Source: Streptococcus oralis (lineage in GTDB: Bacteria; Bacillota; Bacilli; Lactobacillales; Streptococcaceae). Taken from it: a DNA stretch of 64,000 bases. Positions 44,341 to 54,153 of this stretch are shown piece after piece (positions within the stretch are counted from its first letter, which is position 1; every line of letters begins with the position of its first letter). The stretch is from positions 186,001 to 250,000 of the forward strand of contig NZ_RJPK01000001.1 in assembly GCF_003943415.1 (NCBI RefSeq), given 5' to 3'. A program made the translations under genes and the position numbers. The notes below the pieces were generated by a model. That model was not told the DNA's origin. It was given only the letters and a program-made list of their open reading frames with translations, and did no database searches.

Positions 44341-45521
44341 AAGATATTAGCCTATTTTTATTAAAAAAAGTTTTCAAAAGTCGCTTAAACTGGATTATCT
44401 TAGCTTTATTTGTATCTGGACTCGGTGTTACCTTTTATCTTAATAGTCAGACTGCAAACTCCGTCAGCTTGGAGAGCGAGTTGGAAACCCGTCTTGTAAA
44501 AAATGAGAGAGTCATCAATGAATATGAAGAGAAACTCTCCCAAATATCTGATACCAACTCGGAGGAATACCAGATTGCTAAAATTAATTTAGAATCGCAA
44601 AAAAATCTTTTGACTCAAAAGAAAGAAATTCTGGCTTTGTTAAAAGAAGGACGCTGGAAAGAAGCCTACTATTTGCAGTGGCAAGCTGAGGAAAAGAGTT
44701 ATGAAATTGTATCGAAGCAACCGACTTCTAGCTCTGACTTTAAAATGGCGGTTGACCGCCAACGGAAGATTTATCAAGCCCTGTATCCCCTGAACATAAA
44801 AGCACATACTTTGGAGTTTCCGACCCACGGGATTGATCAGATTGTCTGGATTTTAGAGGTTATCATCCCAACCTTATTTGTGATTGGTATTATTTTTATG
44901 CTAACACAACTGTTCGCAGAAAGATATCAAAATAATCTCGATACAGCTCAGTTATATCCTTTTTCAAAAGTGACATTTGCCATGTCCTCTCTTGGAGTTG
45001 GGGTGAGTTATGTAACCGTGCTGTTTATCGGAATCTGTGGATTTTCTTTTCTAGTGGGAAGTCTGATAAGTGGTTTTGGACAGTTAGACTATCCCTACCC
45101 GTTCTATAGCTTAACCAATCAAGAGGTAACTATTGGGAAGATACAAGATGTGTTATTTCCTAGCTTGCTCTTAGCTTTCTTAGCCTTTATCGTCATTGTG
45201 GAAGTCGTCTACTTGATTGCTTACTTTTTCAAGCAAAAAATGCCTGTCCTCTTTCTTTCCCTCATTGGGATTGTTGGCTTGTTGTTTGGTATCCAAACGA
45301 TCCAGCCTCTTCAAAGGATTGCACATCTGATTCCCTTTACATACTTGCGTTCAGTGGAGATTTTATCTGGAAGATTACCTAAGCAAATTGATAATGTCAA
45401 TCTAAATTGGAGCATGGGGCTAGTCTTACTTCCTTGCCTGATTATCCTTTTGTTAGCGGGGATTCTATTTATCGAAAGATTGGGAAGTTCACGTAAAAAG
45501 GAAGTTTTTAATAGGTCTTAG
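44337..45521 (+). CDS. ABC-2 type membrane protein, bacteriocin-cassette partner
   Basis: The 394-residue protein has one N-terminal transmembrane helix, a long extracellular or periplasm-like coiled-coil segment (about 40-160, rich in Glu and Lys), and five or six C-terminal helices. The pattern is that of ABC-2 permeases partnered with small ATPases. It is encoded as a coupled pair with the ATPase. It is much shorter than the large membrane proteins of typical lactococcin 972 loci, so the cassette may be a reduced or distinct type. Confidence 0.75.
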   Translation: MKDISLFLLKKVFKSRLNWIILALFVSGLGVTFYLNSQTANSVSLESELETRLVKNERVINEYEEKLSQISDTNSEEYQIAKINLESQKNLLTQKKEILALLKEGRWKEAYYLQWQAEEKSYEIVSKQPTSSSDFKMAVDRQRKIYQALYPLNIKAHTLEFPTHGIDQIVWILEVIIPTLFVIGIIFMLTQLFAERYQNNLDTAQLYPFSKVTFAMSSLGVGVSYVTVLFIGICGFSFLVGSLISGFGQLDYPYPFYSLTNQEVTIGKIQDVLFPSLLLAFLAFIVIVEVVYLIAYFFKQKMPVLFLSLIGIVGLLFGIQTIQPLQRIAHLIPFTYLRSVEILSGRLPKQIDNVNLNWSMGLVLLPCLIILLLAGILFIERLGSSRKKEVFNRS

Positions 45522-45642
45522 CGTTTCTATACTGAAGGTGAGGAAAAAACTAACACAGGGAGGGAACCAACTAGGTTCTCTCTTTTTGATGCGGACATCA
45601 AGAAGAAAACAGAAAGTTTTTTTTAAAAATAACTTTTTATCT

Positions 45643-45671
45643 TGACAAGGGATAGAAAACTTGGTATCATA
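45643..45671 (+). promoter_or_regulatory. Promoter of infC-rpmI-rplT
   Basis: TTGACA (45643-45648) and TATCAT (45666-45671) are 17 bases apart, with an extended TGG. The start falls near 45678, giving a leader of about 160 bases. Confidence 0.78.
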
Positions 45672-45677
45672 TAAAAG

Positions 45678-45834
45678 TTGAGAAAAGCAGAAGTGAGAGC
45701 TTCTCGCCTTGTGACATCAAGTTGCCTGGCCCTACGGATGAAAAGTTTCTAAGAAACGCTATCATAACGTGCGGGCTTGTATTATTACGAGCCCGCTCTT
45801 GTTTTTCTCTAATAATAAAAAAGAGGTGAAAACC
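45678..45834 (+). promoter_or_regulatory. L20/IF3 operon leader with attenuator
   Basis: The leader ends in a terminator-like hairpin, GCGGGCT (45771-45777) with AGCCCGC (45790-45796), followed by TCTTGTTTTT. Upstream segments can form competing pairs. Autoregulation by L20 through a leader attenuator is established in Bacillus, and the position is the same. Confidence 0.65.
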
Positions 45835-46356
45835 ATAGCAAAGCAAGACTTATTCATCAATGATGAAATTCGTGTACGTGAAGTTCGCTTGATCGGTCTT
45901 GAGGGAGAACAGCTAGGCATCAAGCCACTCAGTGAAGCGCAAGCATTGGCTGATAGTGCAAATGTTGACTTAGTATTGATTCAACCCCAAGCCAAACCGC
46001 CTGTTGCTAAAATTATGGACTACGGCAAGTTCAAATTTGAGTACCAGAAAAAGCAAAAAGAACAACGTAAAAAACAAAGTGTTGTTACTGTGAAAGAAGT
46101 TCGTCTGAGTCCAACTATTGACAAGGGAGACTTTGACACAAAACTTCGCAATGCACGTAAATTCCTTGAAAAAGGAAATAAAGTTAAGGTATCTATTCGC
46201 TTTAAAGGGCGTATGATCACCCATAAAGAGATTGGTGCAAAAGTTTTAGCCGAGTTTGCTGAAGCAACACAAGATATTGCGATCATCGAACAACGAGCTA
46301 AGATGGATGGACGCCAAATGTTCATGCAGTTGGCGCCAGCAACTGACAAAAAATAA
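45835..46356 (+). CDS. infC: Translation initiation factor IF-3
   Basis: About 173 residues. The N-domain starts [20 protein letters not shown], and the C-domain ends [11 protein letters not shown]. The start is placed at ATA (45835) because AGAGGTG lies six bases upstream. infC genes classically use rare AUU/AUA/AUC starts for autoregulation by IF-3. Database entries may show GTG at 45826, which lies inside that ribosome site, or TTG at 45799, which lies in the attenuator T-tract. It is first in infC-rpmI-rplT. Confidence 0.93.
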   Translation: MAKQDLFINDEIRVREVRLIGLEGEQLGIKPLSEAQALADSANVDLVLIQPQAKPPVAKIMDYGKFKFEYQKKQKEQRKKQSVVTVKEVRLSPTIDKGDFDTKLRNARKFLEKGNKVKVSIRFKGRMITHKEIGAKVLAEFAEATQDIAIIEQRAKMDGRQMFMQLAPATDKK

Positions 46357-46388
46357 TTGTCAGAAAGTTAAATAAAGGAGAAAAAATC

Positions 46389-46589
46389 ATGCCAAAACAA
46401 AAAACACACCGCGCATCAGCTAAACGTTTCAAACGTACAGGTTCTGGTGGACTTAAACGTTTCCGTGCTTACACTTCTCACCGTTTCCACGGAAAAACTA
46501 AGAAACAACGTCGTCATCTTCGTAAAGCATCTATGGTGCATTCAGGAGATTTCAAACGTATCAAAGCAATGCTTACTCGCTTGAAATAG
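46389..46589 (+). CDS. rpmI: 50S ribosomal protein L35
   Basis: A 66-residue, highly basic protein, [20 protein letters not shown], with full L35 length. It has a GGAG site. It lies between infC and rplT as in most Firmicutes. Confidence 0.99.
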   Translation: MPKQKTHRASAKRFKRTGSGGLKRFRAYTSHRFHGKTKKQRRHLRKASMVHSGDFKRIKAMLTRLK

Positions 46590-46640
46590 TAGCCTAACAG
46601 TAAGTAAACAATTCTAGGAAATATTTGGAGGAAATAAAAC

Positions 46641-47000
46641 ATGGCACGTGTTAAAGGTGGCGTTGTATCACGCAAACGTCGTAAACGTATTCTTAAACTA
46701 GCAAAAGGTTACTATGGAGCTAAACACATCTTGTTCCGTACTGCAAAAGAACAAGTAATGAACTCTTACTACTATGCATACCGTGACCGTCGTCAGAAAA
46801 AACGTGACTTCCGCAAATTGTGGATCACTCGTATCAACGCGGCAGCTCGTTTGAACGGACTTTCATACTCACAATTGATGCATGGTTTGAAATTGGCTGA
46901 AATCGAAGTTAACCGTAAAATGCTTGCTGACTTGGCTGTTAACGATGCAGCAGCTTTCACAGCTCTTGCAGATGCAGCTAAAGCAAAACTTGGTAAATAA
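46641..47000 (+). CDS. rplT: 50S ribosomal protein L20
   Basis: A 119-residue basic protein with motifs [20 protein letters not shown] and [19 protein letters not shown]. It binds 23S rRNA early in assembly and probably represses this operon through the leader. GGAGG precedes the ATG, and a terminator follows. Confidence 0.99.
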
Positions 47001-47008
47001 TTACTTTT

Positions 47009-47039
47009 AAGACTGGAACAGGATTGTCCCAGTCTTTTT
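47009..47039 (+). terminator. Terminator after rplT
   Basis: AAGACTGG (47009-47016) pairs with CCAGTCTT (47029-47036), extended by ACA/TGT, then a T-tract. Confidence 0.86.
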
Positions 47040-47058
47040 AGAAATAAAGGAGAAAGCT

Positions 47059-47439
47059 ATGGCTTCAAAAATGCTACACACTTGCTTGCGAGTAGAAAAC
47101 CTTGAAAAATCAATCGCATTTTATCAAGACGCTTTTGGTTTTAAAGAATTACGTCGCAAGGATTTTCCAGATTATGCCTTCACCATTGTCTATCTAGGAC
47201 TTGATGGTGACGACTACGAGTTGGAATTGACCTATAACTATGACCACGGCCCTTACGTGGTAGGTGATGGCTTTGCCCATATCGCTCTCAGCACACCTGA
47301 CCTCGAGGCACTTCATCAAGAACATAGCGCCAAAGGCTATGAGGTTACAGAGCCAAAAGGCCTACCAGGAACCCCACCAAACTATTACTTTGTCAAGGAT
47401 CCTGATGGCTACAAGGTTGAAGTCATTCGTGAAAAATAA
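47059..47439 (+). CDS. gloA: Lactoylglutathione lyase-type glyoxalase I
   Basis: The 126-residue VOC-fold enzyme has MLHTCLRVENLEKSIAFYQDAFGF, ELELTYNYDHGPY, GFAHIALSTPD and YFVKDPDGYKVEVI. The metal ligands His5, Glu, His and Glu of glyoxalase I are in place. It detoxifies methylglyoxal. Streptococci may use glutathione or another thiol. It is probably partly transcribed by read-through from rplT, with its own GGAG site. Confidence 0.93.
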   Translation: MASKMLHTCLRVENLEKSIAFYQDAFGFKELRRKDFPDYAFTIVYLGLDGDDYELELTYNYDHGPYVVGDGFAHIALSTPDLEALHQEHSAKGYEVTEPKGLPGTPPNYYFVKDPDGYKVEVIREK

Positions 47440-47447
47440 TCCCGTAC

Positions 47448-47484
47448 AGTCAAGTAGAATGTTCGTTTTCTACTTGACTTTTTT
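47448..47484 (+). terminator. Terminator after gloA
   Basis: AGTCAAGTAGAA (47448-47459) pairs perfectly with TTCTACTTGACT (47468-47479), followed by TTTTT. Confidence 0.92.
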
Positions 47485-47518
47485 ACTTTGAAAGAGTATA
47501 CTAATACAAATTTAACCT

Positions 47519-47650
47519 TTAAGGGGAGTCCAGAGAGACTCACAAGGTGTCAGATAAAAGGGATAGGGGGTTCTCTGTGGGGACTTTTTAAGTGTGCGCA
47601 TGAGTTCTAGCCTAACCCAACTGAGGCCTTGCATTAGCAAGGCCTTTTCT
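47519..47650 (+). promoter_or_regulatory. PyrR-controlled attenuator of pyrK-pyrDb
   Basis: AGTCCAGAGAGACT (47527-47540) matches the PyrR RNA-binding loop consensus. A terminator follows: AGGCCTTGC (47624-47632), ATTA, GCAAGGCCT (47637-47645) and a T-tract. GGGGAGTCC can pair instead with the downstream GGGGACT or GGTCCCC regions as antiterminator. UMP-bound PyrR would favour termination. Confidence 0.85.
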
Positions 47651-47686
47651 TTATCTGGTCCCCTTAAAATTTAAGGAGGAAAAGTC

Positions 47687-49436
<1,750 letters not shown>

Positions 49437-49567
49437 ACTAGGTCTTCCTTATCGTCAACAAGACATAGAATCTTCATCAATTTGTAATATTTTCGTTAGT
49501 CAACTATGTTACAATAGGTTTTATAAAATAGTAATAGTGTAGATAGTTTTCTACTGAGGAGAATAAA

Positions 49568-51577
49568 ATGAAGAAGATACTACTTGCAAGTACTGTTGTT
49601 CTTTCTATGGCAGGATTTGCAAAGACATCTGTACATGCTGAAGAATCTCAGGTTACGAAAAAAACTCAGACCACAGATGTAGTCGAGAAAAAAGAGGAAG
49701 CTGCTCCCAAGAAAGAAGTTCCTAAAGTCGAGGCGAAGAAAGAGCCAGCTGTAAAAGAGGAAAATCCTTCCAAAAAGGAAAAAAAAGAGGAAGTTATTAA
49801 GGAAGGTTGGAAAAAAGAGCAAGGAAACTGGCGTTTTTATGAAAATAACCAGCCTGTCGTAAACTGGAAAAAAATTAGTGGTACTTGGTATTACTTTGAC
49901 AAAAACGGTATTATGCTCAGCAATACTATAGTTGATGGTTACCTTATCAAAGGTAACGGTACTATGGCAGAAAATGTTTGGGTGAAAATATCTGACAAGT
50001 GGTACTATGCTACAGCTTCGGGAAAGATTTCTCGCGACAAATGGGAAAATATTGAAGGTAGCTGGTACTATTTTGATAAAAACGGAATCATGCTTAGTCG
50101 CACCATCTATAATGACTATCTCTTCCAAGGTAGTGGCGCAATGGCAGAAAATGATTGGGTAAAAATATCTGACAAGTGGTACTATGCAACAGCTTCGGGC
50201 AAGATTTCTCGCAATAAGTGGGAAAAGATTGAAGGTTCTTGGTATTACTTTGATAAAGATGGTGTCATGCTTAGTCGCACCATCTATAATGACTATCTCT
50301 TCCAAGGTAGTGGCGCAATGGCAGAAAATGATTGGGTAAAAATATCTGACAAGTGGTACTATGCAACAGCTTCGGGCAAGATTTCTCGCAATAAATGGGA
50401 AAAAATCAAAGGAACATGGTACTATTTTAATAGCGATGGTGTGATGGCAAGTAGCCAGTGGAAAAGTGACTACTTTCTGAAAGATAGTGGCGCTATGGCG
50501 GAAAAAGAGTGGATTTTTGATAAATCCTACAATAGCTGGTTCTACTTGAAGTCAGGTGGGGCCTACGCTTCCCGTGAATGGATTGGCTCATACTACCTTA
50601 AATCTGGTGGCTATATGGCCAAAAATGAATGGATTTTTGACAAAGATTACGATGCTTGGTACTATCTAAAAGATGATGGTCGATATGTAACAGGTACTTT
50701 TAAGATCAAAGGTAAAGAGTATTCCTTTCAGAATAATGGGAAGTGGATCTCAGAGGCAAAATATTACAAAGTAAAACCGATTACTGCTTATGTTTATAGT
50801 GCTTCTGGTGAAAGATTGAGTTATGTATCACAGGGAACCATCGTCTCGCTTGGAGATGCCCAATCTAAAAAAGATAGTCAAATACCAGTCAATATTTCTG
50901 GTTTATCCGGCTTCATGAATAAAAGTGATTTAGTAGCTATTGATAAAGATAGTGAATTTGTCCCTCATTATACAAGTGATGGCAAGTATTTTTACCATGA
51001 GTTATCACCTTATGTAAGTCTCCGTGTTGCGCCACATAGCTCAGCTATGACTATTGGTAAGAAATATTATTCAACTGATGGAATTCATTTTGATGGTTTC
51101 ACCATTGAAAATCCCTTCCTCTTTAGAAATTTAACTAAACCAAGTAATTACAGCGCAGCTGAATTGGATAAAATTTATTCTTTGATGAATATTCGGGATA
51201 GTCGCCTCGCTGGTAAGGGAGCTGTTTTTAAGGAAGCTGAGGAACGATATGGTGTAAATGCTCTTTACCTAATGGCTCATAGTGCACTTGAGAGTGCTTG
51301 GGGGCGGAGCCAGATTGCCAAGGATAAGAATAACTTCTTTGGAATTGCGGCTTATGATTCGAGCCCATATGCCTCAGCCAAAAAATTTGACGATGTGGAC
51401 AAGGGAATTCTCGGAGCGGCCAAGTGGATTCGTGAAAATTACATTGACTATGGCAGAGACCACCTTGGAAACAAAGCGACAGGAATGAATGTTCGCTATG
51501 CTTCTGATCCATACTGGGGTGAGAAAATAGCCAGCATCATGATGACCATTAACAGCAAACTTGGTGGGAAAGACTAA
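49568..51577 (+). CDS. lytB: Choline-binding endo-beta-N-acetylglucosaminidase LytB
   Basis: The 669-residue secreted enzyme has a signal peptide (cleavage near VHA-EE, 22-24), a Lys/Glu-rich linker, about a dozen choline-binding GW repeats (roughly 80-395), SH3b-like and WW-like parts, and a GH73 catalytic domain. The catalytic Glu is Glu575 in HSALESAWG. It separates daughter cells after division. The choline modules lie before the catalytic domain, the arrangement specific to LytB. Repeats at 49977-50410 are nearly identical at the DNA level. Confidence 0.96.
   Translation: MKKILLASTVVLSMAGFAKTSVHAEESQVTKKTQTTDVVEKKEEAAPKKEVPKVEAKKEPAVKEENPSKKEKKEEVIKEGWKKEQGNWRFYENNQPVVNWKKISGTWYYFDKNGIMLSNTIVDGYLIKGNGTMAENVWVKISDKWYYATASGKISRDKWENIEGSWYYFDKNGIMLSRTIYNDYLFQGSGAMAENDWVKISDKWYYATASGKISRNKWEKIEGSWYYFDKDGVMLSRTIYNDYLFQGSGAMAENDWVKISDKWYYATASGKISRNKWEKIKGTWYYFNSDGVMASSQWKSDYFLKDSGAMAEKEWIFDKSYNSWFYLKSGGAYASREWIGSYYLKSGGYMAKNEWIFDKDYDAWYYLKDDGRYVTGTFKIKGKEYSFQNNGKWISEAKYYKVKPITAYVYSASGERLSYVSQGTIVSLGDAQSKKDSQIPVNISGLSGFMNKSDLVAIDKDSEFVPHYTSDGKYFYHELSPYVSLRVAPHSSAMTIGKKYYSTDGIHFDGFTIENPFLFRNLTKPSNYSAAELDKIYSLMNIRDSRLAGKGAVFKEAEERYGVNALYLMAHSALESAWGRSQIAKDKNNFFGIAAYDSSPYASAKKFDDVDKGILGAAKWIRENYIDYGRDHLGNKATGMNVRYASDPYWGEKIASIMMTINSKLGGKD
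49977..50410 (+). repeat. 177-bp tandem coding repeats in lytB choline-binding region
   Basis: Units such as ACCATCTATAATGACTATCT recur 177 bases apart (59 codons), with long identical stretches between the second and third copies. They encode triplets of choline-binding repeats. In-frame recombination could change their number. Confidence 0.85.
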
Positions 51578-51589
51578 TCAAAAGAAATC

Positions 51590-51623
51590 AACGGTAACTA
51601 CTGAAAAGTGGTTATCGTTTTTG
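51590..51623 (+). terminator. Terminator after lytB
   Basis: AACGGTAACTACT (51590-51602), loop GAAA, and AGTGGTTATCGTT (51607-51619) form a 13-bp stem with G-T pairs, then a T-tract. Confidence 0.85.
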
Positions 51624-51748
51624 TTTTGGACATTGGAAGAAAAATAGTATAATAACGGCCTCTTTATTCTTGAATAATTAACAAAATGATAGTAGAATGA
51701 AAGAGGAGATGTTAATCTAATTACTATATGAAAACAAAGGAGACTTTC

Positions 51749-52792
51749 ATGAAAAAGTTACTATCCTTCTCAATTGCCTTGCTTTCGATTACAACACTAG
51801 TTGCATGTTCTGGACATAAGGTAGAATCAAAGGTTCCAGAAGAAAAAATTGAACAGAAGCAAATTAAGTTCGATGAAAAGTTATTTAAAGAAGCTGGACT
51901 CTTGCCTTTTAAAAATGAAAAGCAACTAGAACTTGGGGAATTGGATTCTAAATCACGCGCGACGGGTGCTCATATTCAACTCAAGGACAGCGATGAACCA
52001 ACTGAGAAGAGAGAGCCTAAGATAAGTTATAACCCAGTTGGTTGGCACAATTATAATTTTTATTATGGAGATGGCTCTAAAAAGGCTTGGTTGATGAATC
52101 GTGGTCATTTGATTGGGTACCAGTTTAGCGGATTGAACGATGAAAAGAAAAACTTGGTTCCTATGACTAACTGGCTCAATGCTGGTACATATTATGGTAC
52201 AGATAACACAAATCAAGAAAGCATGCTTTATTACGAAAATCGATTGGACTCTTGGTTGGCCAATCATCCGAACTACTATCTTGACTACAAGGTGACCCCA
52301 ATCTATCAGAAAGATGAATTGATTCCGAGACAAATTGAATTGCAGTATGTGGGAATTGATGAAAATGGCAAACTCTTGGAAATCAAGTTGGGTGGTAGTA
52401 AGGAAAAGATTGATCAGTATTCTGTGACGCATGTCGTTTTAGACAATGTTTCAGCTAATGCGGAAATCAATTACTTGGACGGTACGGCTAAAAATACAGT
52501 TGAAAACAAAGAAGAAAAAGCTAAAAAAGAAGCTGAAGAAAAGGCCAAGAAGGAAGCTGAGGAAAAAGCCAAGAAAGAGGCTGAAGAAAAAGAAGCAGCT
52601 GAAAAGAAAGCAAAAGAAGAAGAACAGGAAAAAGCACGTCAGGCCGCACAAGAAAAGGAAGAAAGCCAAGAATCAAACTCGCAATCAACTAATTCAGGTG
52701 GCTACTTTAGAGATAAAAACGGAAGATGGCACAGACCAAATGGTAAATTTGCTTCTAAGAAAGAAATTAGAGAAGCGGGATTGCAGTGGTAG
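51749..52792 (+). CDS. Secreted DNA/RNA non-specific endonuclease-like lipoprotein
   Basis: A 347-residue lipoprotein with lipobox LVAC and Cys20. It contains a beta-beta-alpha-metal nuclease core similar to EndA: NRGHLIGYQFSG with His120, preceded by YNPVGWHNYNF and followed by NLVPMTNWLNAG. The usual DRGH Asp is Asn117 here. A long KKEAEE repeat linker (about 250-300) leads to a C-terminal RDKNGRWHRPNGKFASKKE module. The start at 51749 has AAAGGAG. It is probably a surface nuclease distinct from the DNA-uptake EndA. Confidence 0.83.
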   Translation: MKKLLSFSIALLSITTLVACSGHKVESKVPEEKIEQKQIKFDEKLFKEAGLLPFKNEKQLELGELDSKSRATGAHIQLKDSDEPTEKREPKISYNPVGWHNYNFYYGDGSKKAWLMNRGHLIGYQFSGLNDEKKNLVPMTNWLNAGTYYGTDNTNQESMLYYENRLDSWLANHPNYYLDYKVTPIYQKDELIPRQIELQYVGIDENGKLLEIKLGGSKEKIDQYSVTHVVLDNVSANAEINYLDGTAKNTVENKEEKAKKEAEEKAKKEAEEKAKKEAEEKEAAEKKAKEEEQEKARQAAQEKEESQESNSQSTNSGGYFRDKNGRWHRPNGKFASKKEIREAGLQW

Positions 52793-52816
52793 GAAGAATT
52801 TAGTAGATATACAGTC

Positions 52817-52850
52817 AAAAAGCCGTTGGAAAACGGTTTTTTGTTATAAT
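52817..52850 (+). promoter_or_regulatory. Fused terminator-promoter module 1
   Basis: Terminator AAAAAGCCGTT (52817-52827), loop GGAA, AACGGTTTTTT (52832-52842). The T-tract runs straight into an extended -10, TGTTATAAT (TATAAT 52845-52850), for the aldo/keto reductase gene. A near copy is at 53847-53881. Confidence 0.75.
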
Positions 52851-52890
52851 TAATTAAATGAAGAATTTAGCATTAAAGGAGAAAAACTTG

Positions 52891-53817
52891 ATGAGATACA
52901 TAACTCTTGGTCAAGATGACAAAGAATTATCAGAAATTGTTCTCGGAATGATGAGAATAAAAGATAAGTCTGTAAAAGAAGTTGAAGAGCTTGTAGAAAC
53001 AGCACTTTCTGTTGGAATCAATGCTTTTGACTTGGCTGATATTTATGGTCGTGGTCGTTGTGAAGAACTGTTAGGTATTGTCCTAAAAAATCGTTCAGAT
53101 TTAAGAGAAAAGATGTGGATTCAGTCCAAATGTGGCATTCGCATTGAAGAATTTACCTATTTTGATTTTTCTAAGGACTATATTATAAAATCAGTTGACG
53201 GAATTTTGCAAAGATTGAAGATTGATCATCTAGATAGCTTGCTTCTTCATCGACCAGATGCTTTGATGGAATCTGACCAAGTAGCAGAAGCCTTTGATCT
53301 TCTTTATAAACAAGGTAAGGTCCGAGATTTTGGAGTTTCTAATCAAAATCCTATGATGATGGAGTTGCTTAAAAAAGATGTCAAGCAGCCGTTAGCTGTT
53401 AATCAACTACAATTGAGTGCGGCTTTTACTCCAGGATTCGAATCAGGTTTTCATGTTAATATGGAAGATAGTCAAGCAACTATGCGAGATGGCAGCGTTT
53501 TTGAATATTGCAAATTACACGATGTGGTCATTCAAGCATGGTCTGTCTTACAATTCGGGTATTTTAAAGGGAACTTTGTTGGTAATGAGAAATTTCAAGC
53601 TTTGAATCAAGTACTTGATCGTCTAGCTTTTAAATATGGAGTAACCCCTTCAACTATTGCCATTTCTTGGATATTGCGTTATCCAGCAAAAATGCAGGCA
53701 GTCGTAGGTACAACAAATCCTAAGCATTTGAGAGAAGTTAGCCAAGCGGCAAACTTTAGCTTAACAAGAAAAGAATGGTATGAAATTTATCTTGCAGCAG
53801 GGAATAATTTGCCGTAA
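52891..53817 (+). CDS. Aldo/keto reductase family oxidoreductase
   Basis: A 308-residue TIM-barrel NADPH reductase: FDLADIYGRGRCEELLG with the catalytic Asp and Tyr, IQSKCG with the Lys, and DSLLLHRPD with the His. GVSNQNP and ISWILRYP are family motifs. It resembles YdhF-type enzymes. The substrate is unknown. The start at 52891 (MRYITLGQ) has AAAGGAG. The ATG at 52858 is only eight bases after the -10, so it is rejected. Confidence 0.9.
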   Translation: MRYITLGQDDKELSEIVLGMMRIKDKSVKEVEELVETALSVGINAFDLADIYGRGRCEELLGIVLKNRSDLREKMWIQSKCGIRIEEFTYFDFSKDYIIKSVDGILQRLKIDHLDSLLLHRPDALMESDQVAEAFDLLYKQGKVRDFGVSNQNPMMMELLKKDVKQPLAVNQLQLSAAFTPGFESGFHVNMEDSQATMRDGSVFEYCKLHDVVIQAWSVLQFGYFKGNFVGNEKFQALNQVLDRLAFKYGVTPSTIAISWILRYPAKMQAVVGTTNPKHLREVSQAANFSLTRKEWYEIYLAAGNNLP

Positions 53818-53846
53818 GTAGAAGCAGATTTAAATAAATCACAGTC

Positions 53847-53881
53847 AAAAAGCCGTTGTAAAGCGGTTTTTTTGTTATAAT
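53847..53881 (+). promoter_or_regulatory. Fused terminator-promoter module 2
   Basis: AAAAAGCCGTT with AAGCGGTTTTTTT forms a terminator, followed directly by extended TGTTATAAT (TATAAT 53876-53881). It ends the reductase transcript and starts the accessory-enzyme operon. The sequence is nearly identical to module 1 over about 38 bases. Confidence 0.75.
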
Positions 53882-53916
53882 GAAGGGGAGAATTATTGAT
53901 ATTAAAGGAGAAAAAC

Positions 53917-54153
53917 ATGACTTTTGAAGAAATCCTGCCTGGCTTAAAGGCTAAGAAAAAATATGTACGTACTGGTTGGGGAGGGGCTGAAAACTATGTC
54001 CAACTTTTTGATACCATTGAGCAAAATGGTGTAGCTCTTGAGGTGACGCCCTATTTCCTAATCAATGTGTCTGGAGAAGGGGAAGGCTTTTCCATGTGGA
54101 GTCCGACACCTTGTGATGTTTTGGCGACGGATTGGGTAGAAGTGCATGACTAG
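53917..54153 (+). CDS. DUF2829 family protein
   Basis: A 78-residue protein of DUF2829: MTFEEILPGLKAKKKYVRTGW, then YFLINVSGEGEGFSMWSPTPCDVLATDW. Such proteins occur in phages and Firmicutes, and their function is unknown. GGAG precedes the ATG at 53917. It overlaps the SDR gene by 8 bases. Confidence 0.85.
   Translation: MTFEEILPGLKAKKKYVRTGWGGAENYVQLFDTIEQNGVALEVTPYFLINVSGEGEGFSMWSPTPCDVLATDWVEVHD

Noticed and set aside
49580-50305. 241-residue minus-strand frame inside lytB
   Set aside because: It mirrors the Lys/Glu-rich linker and choline-binding repeats of lytB. Its composition is that of an antisense shadow and it has no start context.
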